Shown: positions 6,352 to 11,107 of the stretch, piece by piece
Layout of the letters: each line of letters starts with the position of its first letter
How positions within the stretch are numbered: position 1 is the stretch's first letter
Source of the DNA: CALJTV01 sp034433775
GTDB lineage: Bacteria > Chloroflexota > Dehalococcoidia > GIF9 > UBA5629
Direction: 5' to 3'
Assembly (NCBI GenBank): GCA_034433775.1
Contig: DAOUAI010000056.1
Span: 1 to 11,541, forward strand
DNA length: 11,541 nucleotides
Notes under the pieces: generated by a model
Told to the model about the DNA's origin: nothing
Databases searched by the model: none
Seen by the model: only the letters and a program-made list of their open reading frames with translations
Translations under genes and position numbers: made by a program

Positions 6352-7496
6352 GACCTCACCACCTCGGCGATGGCTTTGACTGCTGTATGCACTTCATCCC
6401 GCGTGGTGAATACCCCCGGCGCCAGCCTCACCGTGCCCTCGGGGAAGGAGCCGATCGTCCTGTGAGCTGCAGGGGCGCAGTGCAGTCCCACCCTCACCAG
6501 CACATCGTACTCCTCGTCCAGCTTCAGCCCGATCTCCGAGACCGTCTTACCCTCGACGGTGAACGAGACTATGGCGACGCACTTTTCCGGGTCGAGCGTG
6601 CCGTAGACCTTTATTCCCGGTATATCGTACAGCCCCTCCAAAAGCTCACGGGTCAACTCTTTCTCCTGCCGGCGGATGGCGTCTATGCCCCTTTGCCTGA
6701 GCCATCTTACCCCTGCCTGCAAACTGGCGATGCCGACGAGGTTCGGCGTGCCGCTTTCGAATTTATCTGGCAGAAAGTCGGGGTGCTCTTCCAGCTCCGA
6801 CTGGCTGCCGGTGCCGCCTCGCATCAGCGGCTGTATCCCGGATGTGTCTATTCCACTCCTGATAACCAGCCCCCCGCAACCCGGCGCACCCAGGAGCGCC
6901 TTATGACCGGTGAAGGCAAGCAGGTCGATGCCCATCTCCTGCATGTCAATGGGCAGGGCGCCGGCAGCCTGAGCGGCGTTCACCAGGAATAAAGCCCCAG
7001 CTTTGTGTGCTATGCTGGCTATCTCCGCCACCGGTTGTATAGTACCCACCACATTGCTGGCGAAGACGCTGACCACCAGCCTGGTGCCCGGCGTTATCGC
7101 CTTCTCCATCTCCGCCAGATTCACCCTGCCGTCTGGAGCGCAGGGGACGACCTGTAGCTTTACCCCCTTTCTCTCCAGGTCGCGCAGCGGTCTCATCACC
7201 GAGTTATGCTCCATCGAGGTGGTGACCACGCGGTCGTCGGGGCGGAGGACTCCGTAGATGGCGAGGTTGAGGGCGTGGGTGGCGTTGCTGGTAAATATCA
7301 CGCCCATGGGGTCGCCGGAATTAAAGAAATTAGCGATCTCCTCTCTGGTCTCGTATATCACCCGTGCTGCTTCTATGGAGAGCCGGTGTCCGGAACGCCC
7401 CGGGTTGCCCCCGGAGCGTTCCAGAGAGTCGGTCATAGCTTTCAGCACCTCCGGCGGTTTGGGCCAGGAGGTGGCGGCGTTGTCCAGATAGATCAT
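6348..7496 (-). CDS. Cysteine desulfurase-family aminotransferase class V with Asn at the PLP Asp position
   Basis: PLP enzyme of the SufS/NifS-like group, in the subgroup found in selenium operons. Such enzymes take sulfur (or selenium) from cysteine (selenocysteine) to an active-site Cys. It has 382 residues. It starts MIYLDNAATSWPKPPEV and has NPGRSGHRLS (31-40), MEHNS with His97 stacking on PLP, Gln176, TGHKALLGAPG with the Schiff-base Lys199, and VGLHCAPAAHRTIG with the acceptor Cys340. The motif normally reading VDAAQ is VNAAQ here (Asn173; codon AAC). The Asp at that place usually bonds the PLP ring nitrogen, so activity may be reduced or changed. The gene overlaps the YedF-like gene before it and the DUF3343 gene after it by 4 nt each. 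The substrate is not proven by sequence. Confidence 0.93.
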   Translation of the reverse strand: MIYLDNAATSWPKPPEVLKAMTDSLERSGGNPGRSGHRLSIEAARVIYETREEIANFFNSGDPMGVIFTSNATHALNLAIYGVLRPDDRVVTTSMEHNSVMRPLRDLERKGVKLQVVPCAPDGRVNLAEMEKAITPGTRLVVSVFASNVVGTIQPVAEIASIAHKAGALFLVNAAQAAGALPIDMQEMGIDLLAFTGHKALLGAPGCGGLVIRSGIDTSGIQPLMRGGTGSQSELEEHPDFLPDKFESGTPNLVGIASLQAGVRWLRQRGIDAIRRQEKELTRELLEGLYDIPGIKVYGTLDPEKCVAIVSFTVEGKTVSEIGLKLDEEYDVLVRVGLHCAPAAHRTIGSFPEGTVRLAPGVFTTRDEVHTAVKAIAEVVRS

Positions 7497-7708
7497 TTAC
7501 TCAACACCAGTTTAACACTTCCGTCAGGCTGCTGCTCTACTTCCACCTTCCAGCCGGCGTTTCTTGCCAGGCGGGAAACGTTTTCCCGTGCCGTGGGCGA
7601 ATCGACCAGCACCTCCAGAGTACCTTTGCCCAGCTTCTGCAGTGCCTGGCGGGCGAGCATTGCCGGCTGCGGGCAGTTCAGTCCGCGTGCGTCCACAATT
7701 TCGCTCAT
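7493..7708 (-). CDS. TusA/YedF-like sulfur (selenium) carrier, single domain
   Basis: A 71-residue protein of the TusA (SirA-like) fold. The motif DARGLNCPQPAML places the acceptor Cys at residue 12, in the CPxP signature that accepts persulfide in TusA. I take ATG 7708 because it is preceded by GGAGGTAATG-type spacing. Longer in-frame starts up to 7984 run through the end of yedE and give non-protein-like sequence. The selenium-metabolism YedF family is normally about 200 residues, with a DsrE-like second half. Only the TusA part is present here, so this is either a short YedF or a TusA-like protein. It lies 11 nt after yedE and overlaps the desulfurase start by 4 nt, which suggests it receives sulfur or selenium from one of them. 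Confidence 0.9.
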   Translation of the reverse strand: MSEIVDARGLNCPQPAMLARQALQKLGKGTLEVLVDSPTARENVSRLARNAGWKVEVEQQPDGSVKLVLSK

Positions 7709-7719
7709 CTCATTACCTC

Positions 7720-8823
7720 CTAAGCTTTTCTCTCTCGCATGGTGAAGCCGATGATGATACAGAGCACCAGCCCCACGATTACCGTTAGCGCGCTGAAGGC
7801 GGAGGGTCCGTTTGGTGTAGCAGCGGCGCTGAAGTTGTGGCTGAAGCCGGCGCCCACTATCATCCCGAAGACGAACATAGCGGCATCGCCATCGCCCTCG
7901 CCGGACAGAAAGAGCTGTCTGCCGGGGCAACCTCCTGCCAGGGTGAAAGCCAGCCCCGCCAGCACCATACCGCCGAAGTTCCACAGGGCGTTGGTATGTG
8001 CCACCGGCTGATTGGCGAAGCCGGGGTGGAACTGTCCCAGTATCAGATTGGTGATGAAGGCAAAGACGATGAACGCCAGAATGCCGTTCAGCAGGTGCGA
8101 ATCGCGCAGCAGGATGACATCGCGTATGGCGCCAACGGTACAGAAGCGGCTCCTCTGGGCGAGGAAGCCGATCACCAGTCCCACGACGATGGCGATGATG
8201 ATGGGCGCATGCTGGCTACCCGGTCCCTTTTCCGAGAAGAAGATGGGACCGGTGGGATTGCCCGAGGCATCGCGCCCGAACTGCGGGGCTAGCAGCAGCA
8301 GCACCAGCAGGGCGATCATCACTGCTGGCATCACCCAGCCCATAGCCTTTGGTGCCGGATGGCTGCGCCCCAGGCTGTACCCCATTTTCAGAAAGCCGAT
8401 GCCGATACCGATGCCGGCAACAAGCCCCAGGATAGCGAAGATAGCGTTCCAGTCGCCTCCTGCCAGTCTCAGATAGGCACGCCAGGGGCAGCCCAGGAAC
8501 ACCAGTGCGCCGAAGGTGGCGAACATACCCAGCAGAAAGCGCACCATCGGGGCGGAGCCGGTGCGTGGCTTGAACTCCCCGAAGGCGAGTGCGCCGATAA
8601 GGGCGCCGAAGAACAGCCCGATGATCTCGGGTCTGATATATTGCACCACTGCAGTGCGGTGCAGTCCCAGAGCCCCGGCGATATCCCTGGTAAAACACAC
8701 CATGCATATTCCCATATTGCCCGGGTTACCAAGCTTCACCAGGACGGGTGCCAGGATACCGACCACTGCGCCGGTGAGGATCGGTCCCCAACGGGACGTG
8801 AGAAAACGCGAGATAGCAGACAT
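7720..8823 (-). CDS. yedE: YedE-type selenium/sulfur transport membrane protein
   Basis: Integral membrane protein of the YeeE/YedE family, 367 residues. Hydrophobic helices recur along the whole length (for example about 15-35, 66-80, 97-115, 127-147, 165-180, 207-223, 246-265, 282-298, 313-330, 344-362). Conserved cysteines lie at membrane edges: Cys40 and Cys43 in MGICMVCFTRD, Cys112 in GCPWRAYLRL, Cys228 in RSRFCTVGAIRD and Cys299 in AGGCPGRQL. Related YeeE proteins pass thiosulfate through the membrane using such cysteines. The MGICxxCFxRDxxGALGLH pattern is that of the subgroup associated with selenium metabolism. ATG 8823 follows a strong GGAGG at about 10 nt. It heads the four-gene operon and has a long structured leader. 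The exact substrate is inferred. Confidence 0.92.
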   Translation of the reverse strand: MSAISRFLTSRWGPILTGAVVGILAPVLVKLGNPGNMGICMVCFTRDIAGALGLHRTAVVQYIRPEIIGLFFGALIGALAFGEFKPRTGSAPMVRFLLGMFATFGALVFLGCPWRAYLRLAGGDWNAIFAILGLVAGIGIGIGFLKMGYSLGRSHPAPKAMGWVMPAVMIALLVLLLLAPQFGRDASGNPTGPIFFSEKGPGSQHAPIIIAIVVGLVIGFLAQRSRFCTVGAIRDVILLRDSHLLNGILAFIVFAFITNLILGQFHPGFANQPVAHTNALWNFGGMVLAGLAFTLAGGCPGRQLFLSGEGDGDAAMFVFGMIVGAGFSHNFSAAATPNGPSAFSALTVIVGLVLCIIIGFTMRERKA

Positions 8824-8832
8824 TTAAAATTA

Positions 8833-8894
8833 GCACCTCCTTCGTTGTGTTATTGGTGTCCGTGTACACAGGGAGCCCGCACAACGCGAGGTGC
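8833..8894 (-). promoter_or_regulatory. Hairpin burying the yedE Shine-Dalgarno sequence
   Basis: In the mRNA, GCACCTC (8894-8888) pairs perfectly with GAGGTGC (8839-8833), which contains most of the yedE Shine-Dalgarno. CGTTGTG (8886-8880) pairs perfectly with CACAACG (8849-8843). The two 7-bp blocks stack in one stem with a 1 by 3 internal loop and a 30-nt apical loop. When formed, the stem would block ribosome entry at yedE. Confidence 0.65.
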
Positions 8895-8962
8895 CCCGGG
8901 GAGGGATTTCAGGCGGGATATATCGGTGGGGTGGCGTTGCTGGCTTCCCGTGCCGCGGCTTT

Positions 8963-8992
8963 CCGGTGGTGCACAACGTGCACCGCTACCGG
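8963..8992 (-). promoter_or_regulatory. Hairpin after the leader ORF
   Basis: On the + strand GGTGCAC (8968-8974) and GTGCACC (8978-8984) form a perfect 7-bp inverted repeat with a 3-nt loop. A further CCGGT/ACCGG block (8963-8967 and 8988-8992) extends it across a 3-nt bulge. It begins 6 nt after the stop of the leader ORF. No U-run follows, so it is not a terminator. Its stem includes a second copy of CGTTGTG that could instead pair with the CACAACG next to the yedE ribosome binding site. Confidence 0.65.
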
Positions 8993-8998
8993 CTGGAA

Positions 8999-9025
8999 TC
9001 ATACCCGCCGATGCAACACAGCCAT
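8999..9025 (-). CDS. Possible leader peptide MAVLHRRV
   Basis: ATG at 9025 opens an eight-codon ORF ending in TGA (9001-8999). It is preceded by AAAGGGGGTGACGCT, an unusually strong ribosome binding site, and lies about 28 nt after the predicted transcription start. Two adjacent CGG Arg codons follow a His codon near the end, just before a hairpin. Short leader peptides with an Arg-Arg pair after His are known upstream of sulfur genes in Actinobacteria, but any relation is inference. An ORF this short could be chance; the ribosome binding site is the main support. Confidence 0.4.
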   Translation of the reverse strand: MAVLHRRV

Positions 9026-9059
9026 AGCGTCACCCCCTTTCTTTCTCAGATTCGGCGAT

Positions 9060-9088
9060 ATTATAGCTGACGAATTACTGGCTGGCAA
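9060..9088 (-). promoter_or_regulatory. Promoter of the yedE operon
   Basis: On the - strand, TTGCCA (9088-9083) and a consensus TATAAT (9065-9060) are separated by exactly 17 nt. Transcription would begin near 9053. Just upstream, at 9090-9101, is CAGGT-CT-ACCTG, a short inverted repeat that overlaps CCTG-AA-CAGG (9098-9107). It could bind an activator. The promoter lies 22 nt after the hicA stop. Confidence 0.75.
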
Positions 9089-9090
9089 CC
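9067..9090. repeat. 24-bp direct repeat, copy 1
   Basis: Begins CTGACGAATTACTG and ends CTGGCAACC. It matches 9808-9831 in 23 of 24 positions, same orientation; the single mismatch is G at 9081 against T at 9822. The copies flank the hicBA module with 717 nt between them. This copy forms the -35 element and spacer of the yedE promoter. Confidence 0.85.
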
Positions 9091-9109
9091 AGGTCTACCT
9101 GAACAGGCT

Positions 9110-9340
9110 TTAGCACTCACTTAGTAGCTTAAAATAATCATCACGGCTGAGCGATAGTATCCTTAAATTATTCCGGATGATGAAAATAGGTATTTCATTA
9201 TCCATCGGGATAACGATGGGGCGTTTTAAATCGCTTCGCTCATAAATGCGGTGGTCGCCTTTTTGCCTGACGAATTCACAGCCGGCTTTTCGTAACACGC
9301 AATCGAACTTTTGCCAATTGATAGGGGACAGTCTAGGCAG
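9110..9340 (-). CDS. hicA: HicA-type mRNA interferase toxin (probable CTG start)
   Basis: Toxin of a type II toxin-antitoxin pair, expected to cleave mRNA until bound by HicB. From CTG 9340 it gives 76 residues starting MPRLSPINWQKF, the usual HicA N-terminus. The rest shows the double-stranded-RNA-binding-like fold: VLRKAGCEFVRQKGDHRIY with the catalytic His30, then IVIPMDNEIPIFIIRNNLR and SRDDYFKLL. GGAG lies 7 nt before this CTG, within the end of hicB, and the hicB stop is 2 nt away. No ATG, GTG or TTG exists in frame near that point. The first standard start, GTG 9298, would remove 14 conserved residues. The Ser of the common GSH motif is Asp here. Gene order is hicB then hicA. Confidence 0.85.
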   Translation of the reverse strand: MPRLSPINWQKFDCVLRKAGCEFVRQKGDHRIYERSDLKRPIVIPMDNEIPIFIIRNNLRILSLSRDDYFKLLSEC

Positions 9341-9342
9341 GG

Positions 9343-9633
9343 TTAAGCTCCGACTGGTATTTTGATCAATTCTTCCGAGGACTCATAAACAGGCGGGCAC
9401 CATTTATCCTGGTCGGGCATTCTATACCATCCATATTCCTGGAGCACGTCCTCAAGAGTCCCCATTTCGATGATTTCCTCAAAAAATATCGCGACTGCTT
9501 CAGCAAATCTCTTGCGGGCTTGCTGCTCAGTATCTCCGCAGGTGGAAAGGTCCAGCGCGGGAGAATATGCTATTACTTTATTTCCTTCGCGAAAGATTAA
9601 CACAGGGACTCTTGCCTCAATTTGTTTAGCCAT
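9343..9633 (-). CDS. hicB: HicB-like antitoxin
   Basis: Antitoxin partner of the downstream hicA. From ATG 9633 it has 96 residues. A GTG at 9642 would add three (MNE), but AGGGTGA lies at good distance from the ATG, which I prefer. The N-terminal half has the HicB partial RNase H-like pattern: beta strands in VPVLIFREGNKVIAYSPALDLSTCGDTEQQA, then a helix (ARKRFAEAVAIFFEEIIEMG). The C-terminal part (LEDVLQEYGWYRMPDQDKW and on) has no obvious ribbon-helix-helix or helix-turn-helix domain. If the pair regulates itself, how it binds DNA is unclear. The frame ends 2 nt before hicA. Base composition is more AT-rich than the ribosomal and yedE genes, which fits acquisition. Confidence 0.82.
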   Translation of the reverse strand: MAKQIEARVPVLIFREGNKVIAYSPALDLSTCGDTEQQARKRFAEAVAIFFEEIIEMGTLEDVLQEYGWYRMPDQDKWCPPVYESSEELIKIPVGA

Positions 9634-9694
9634 TTCGTTCACCCTAACTATTAGAATAACACTCGGCGTACAGCCTAATCTCTCCTCGTCGCAC

Positions 9695-9710
9695 TTTAAC
9701 TGCAGTTAAA
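9695..9710. promoter_or_regulatory. 16-bp palindrome at the hicBA transcription start
   Basis: TTTAACTGCAGTTAAA is a perfect 16-bp palindrome. It overlaps the first two bases of the -10 element of the hicBA promoter and covers the expected start site, a usual place for a repressor operator. Confidence 0.6.
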
Positions 9711-9737
9711 TATACAACTATTTTACGTTATTCACAA
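9709..9737 (-). promoter_or_regulatory. Promoter of hicBA
   Basis: On the - strand TTGTGA (9737-9732) and TATATT (9714-9709) are separated by 17 nt. Transcription would begin near 9702, about 70 nt before the hicB ATG. The -35 lies in one arm of a long inverted repeat and the -10 abuts the 16-bp palindrome. Confidence 0.68.
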
Positions 9738-9777
9738 TTTGTTAACAACTTCCTAACCACTGTGCTTAACAAATTGT
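9734..9777. repeat. 12-bp perfect inverted repeat upstream of hicBA
   Basis: ACAATTTGTTAA (9734-9745) and TTAACAAATTGT (9766-9777) are perfect inverted copies separated by 20 nt, so the arm centres are 32 nt apart, about three helical turns. The inner part of the left arm also belongs to a 10-bp palindrome, TTGTTAACAA (9739-9748). The left arm overlaps the hicBA -35. This looks like paired operator half-sites. No U-run follows on either strand, so a terminator is unlikely. Confidence 0.6.
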
Positions 9778-9807
9778 TACAAACTGTATTTGATGAGAAA
9801 TAACAAA

Positions 9808-9831
9808 CTGACGAATTACTGTCTGGCAACC
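9808..9831. repeat. 24-bp direct repeat, copy 2
   Basis: Same orientation as copy 1 and one mismatch from it. It lies between the hicBA promoter region and the end of the SRPBCC gene. Sequence on both sides differs from copy 1, and there is no -10 element here, so this copy is not a promoter. Confidence 0.85.
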
Positions 9832-9848
9832 GTTGTTGCGGTGGTAGA

Positions 9849-10307
9849 CTATTTCCCATTCGACTCCAGCAGTCTCTTAAGAATTTCCCCCTCCTCCCTC
9901 ATATGTTGCCTCACAGCCTCAAGTCGTCTCCGGAACAACTTCTGGCATAGCGGACCCAACCTGAGGGTGATGGTGGCGGTGAAGGTACAGCTGTCCTCTC
10001 CTTTTGGTTCGAAGACGAACGAGCCCCGGGACATGACGACTGACCAGGGGAACAGGGGCTTATATTCGATCGTCCTGTCCGGCACCACTCTGGTGCACAG
10101 AAAGGTGAAAGTATAAAGCTGTCCGTGGAGATATTCCTTAAAGCGGGCGACCGAGCCCTCCTCGAACGGCTCGCCCTTAGTCCAGGAAACGTCCACGTGG
10201 TCGGGGTGCCACGACTGATAGTCAGCCTTCCCCTTGAGACCCTTGAACCAACGAAAGACCCTTTCCGGACTAGCCCTTATCTCCGTTGAGTCTGTTAGCA
10301 CTAACAT
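9849..10307 (-). CDS. SRPBCC-fold (START/polyketide cyclase-like) protein
   Basis: A 152-residue soluble protein. The N-terminus reads TDSTEIRASPERVFRWFKGL, the strand-then-helix opening seen in SRPBCC proteins (xI.AspexVFxxl). It continues with YQSWHPDHVDVSWTKGEPFEEGS, then alternating strands (FTFLCTRVVPDRTIEYK, GSFVFEPKGEDSCTFTATITLRLG) and a long C-terminal helix ending LLESNGK. The fold forms a deep hydrophobic pocket, and family members bind lipids, hormones or polyketides, so no ligand can be named. ATG 10307 follows GAGGGGGTGG, a strong ribosome binding site. The gene has its own promoter 20-50 nt upstream and stands alone. It is on the same strand as hicBA, but the latter has a separate promoter. 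Confidence 0.75.
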   Translation of the reverse strand: MLVLTDSTEIRASPERVFRWFKGLKGKADYQSWHPDHVDVSWTKGEPFEEGSVARFKEYLHGQLYTFTFLCTRVVPDRTIEYKPLFPWSVVMSRGSFVFEPKGEDSCTFTATITLRLGPLCQKLFRRRLEAVRQHMREEGEILKRLLESNGK

Positions 10308-10327
10308 AGTCCACCCCCTCGCCAGAT

Positions 10328-10356
10328 ATTATGGTCCGGAGCCCGCGAAATAGCAA
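10328..10356 (-). promoter_or_regulatory. Promoter of the SRPBCC gene
   Basis: On the - strand TTGCTA (10356-10351) and CATAAT (10333-10328) are 17 nt apart. The start would fall near 10321, leaving a very short untranslated leader with the ribosome binding site. The remainder of the 10308-10534 gap holds a 10-bp palindrome CACTTAAGTG (10401-10410) and a TTGAGCG/CGCTCAA inverted repeat (10431-10437 and 10478-10484), with no clear gene or terminator. Confidence 0.5.
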
Positions 10357-10534
10357 TCTGCTGGTGGTTTATGGCTTTTTACAGCCGCCATGCAGGATTA
10401 CACTTAAGTGAATTTTGTTGTATAAAGGTCTTGAGCGGCTGTGAGCTAATTGTTTTGCCGCATCTAATGTAGCTTTTCGCTCAACCACCACTGTCTGGAT
10501 GCTTTACAGTCAAAGTAGTTGTACTAATAGCGTC

Positions 10535-11107
10535 TTAGAATAGAGGAAGCCAACCCTTCCACTCGGGGATAGGTCTAAGGTCCCATGACACTACCATGTT
10601 TTCCTGCATTACCGGCGTAAGGAAATAATATGCTTTCCTAATGTAGCATGACGTATCCGCAATATTGGGTAGATATTCTAGTCTAAAGATGACTTTGTAC
10701 CTTTTCGGCTTATGCTTGAATCTCCAAGAAGTACCATCGTAGAATAACTCAGGAAACCTCTCGCTAATATCCTTTTCAAGTTCTTTCGTTACGATGAATT
10801 CAAGTTCTTCCCCAATTGGTGTTCCCTCAATGCTATCACTCCTACACCATGCTCTTACACTCAAGCCTCTGCATATAAAAGCCCCTAAGAAAAAACAGGC
10901 AACGTCCCTCGGTCCCTTATTGCAGACCGAAGTTACTACTGTCGTGTTGTTTTCCTCCCTTGTAAGTCTTGGCATACGCCATACGACTGCAGGATATTCT
11001 CTCCGTCTAAACAGGCTTTCGCTATGACGCCAATTTACAAATAGCGATATGATGCTCACCACTAATGCGATACTTGCGATTAAGATCGAGGCCCAGTTTT
11101 CCGTCAT
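10535..11107 (-). CDS. Unrecognised protein with one N-terminal membrane segment
   Basis: A 190-residue protein I cannot assign to a family. Residues about 5-25 (NWASILIASIALVVSIISLF) form a single hydrophobic helix with no cleavage-like site, so it is probably a membrane anchor. Basic residues follow (NWRHSESLFRRREYP), which places the bulk of the protein in the cytoplasm by the positive-inside rule. The soluble part has alternating beta-like stretches (AVVWRMPRL, TTVVTSVCNKGPRDVACFFLG, KRYKVIFRLEYL) and may be a beta-sandwich, but this is a guess. ATG 11107 has only a weak ribosome binding site. The composition is more AT-rich than the ribosomal block. No neighbour gives a functional hint. 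Confidence 0.6.
   Translation of the reverse strand: MTENWASILIASIALVVSIISLFVNWRHSESLFRRREYPAVVWRMPRLTREENNTTVVTSVCNKGPRDVACFFLGAFICRGLSVRAWCRSDSIEGTPIGEELEFIVTKELEKDISERFPELFYDGTSWRFKHKPKRYKVIFRLEYLPNIADTSCYIRKAYYFLTPVMQENMVVSWDLRPIPEWKGWLPLF

Larger units (their letters stand above)
8824..9053 (-). promoter_or_regulatory. Structured 5' leader of the yedE operon
   Basis: About 230 nt separate the predicted transcription start from the yedE ATG. Reading in the gene direction, the leader has a short ORF with a strong ribosome binding site (9025-8999), a 12-bp hairpin (8992-8963), and a hairpin over the yedE ribosome binding site (8894-8833). Several further complementary blocks allow alternative folds. 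GGGGTGACG around the small ORF's ribosome binding site (+ positions 9028-9036) can pair with CGCCACCCC (8928-8936) in 8 of 9 positions. GGCGGG inside the small ORF (9004-9009) can pair with CCCGCC (8912-8917). I recognise no known riboswitch class. The regulatory role is inferred from the pairing. Confidence 0.6.

Noticed and set aside
6387..6992. + strand frame of 201 codons opposite the desulfurase gene
   Set aside because: The opposite strand encodes a complete, conserved enzyme with all main motifs. This frame is its mirror.
7709..7984. N-terminal extension of the YedF-like gene to 7984
   Set aside because: It would read through the 3' end of yedE in another frame with non-conserved sequence, and the GGAGG before 7708 marks the real start.
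8897..8960. Resemblance to a SAM-type riboswitch core (GAAGCCAGCAACG in the leader)
   Set aside because: Only the short GCC-GCAAC stretch matches. The flanking conserved blocks and the four-way junction stems of SAM-I or SAM-IV are not found.
8359..9027. + strand frame of 222 codons over yedE and its leader
   Set aside because: It overlaps the whole promoter-proximal half of yedE and the leader, is rich in His, Gln and Asp in a way typical of reverse frames of membrane genes, and lacks a start signal.
8847..9113. + strand frame of 88 codons across the yedE leader and promoter
   Set aside because: The - strand structure (promoter, ribosome binding sites, hairpins) explains this region better. 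The frame has no supported start and no recognisable domain.
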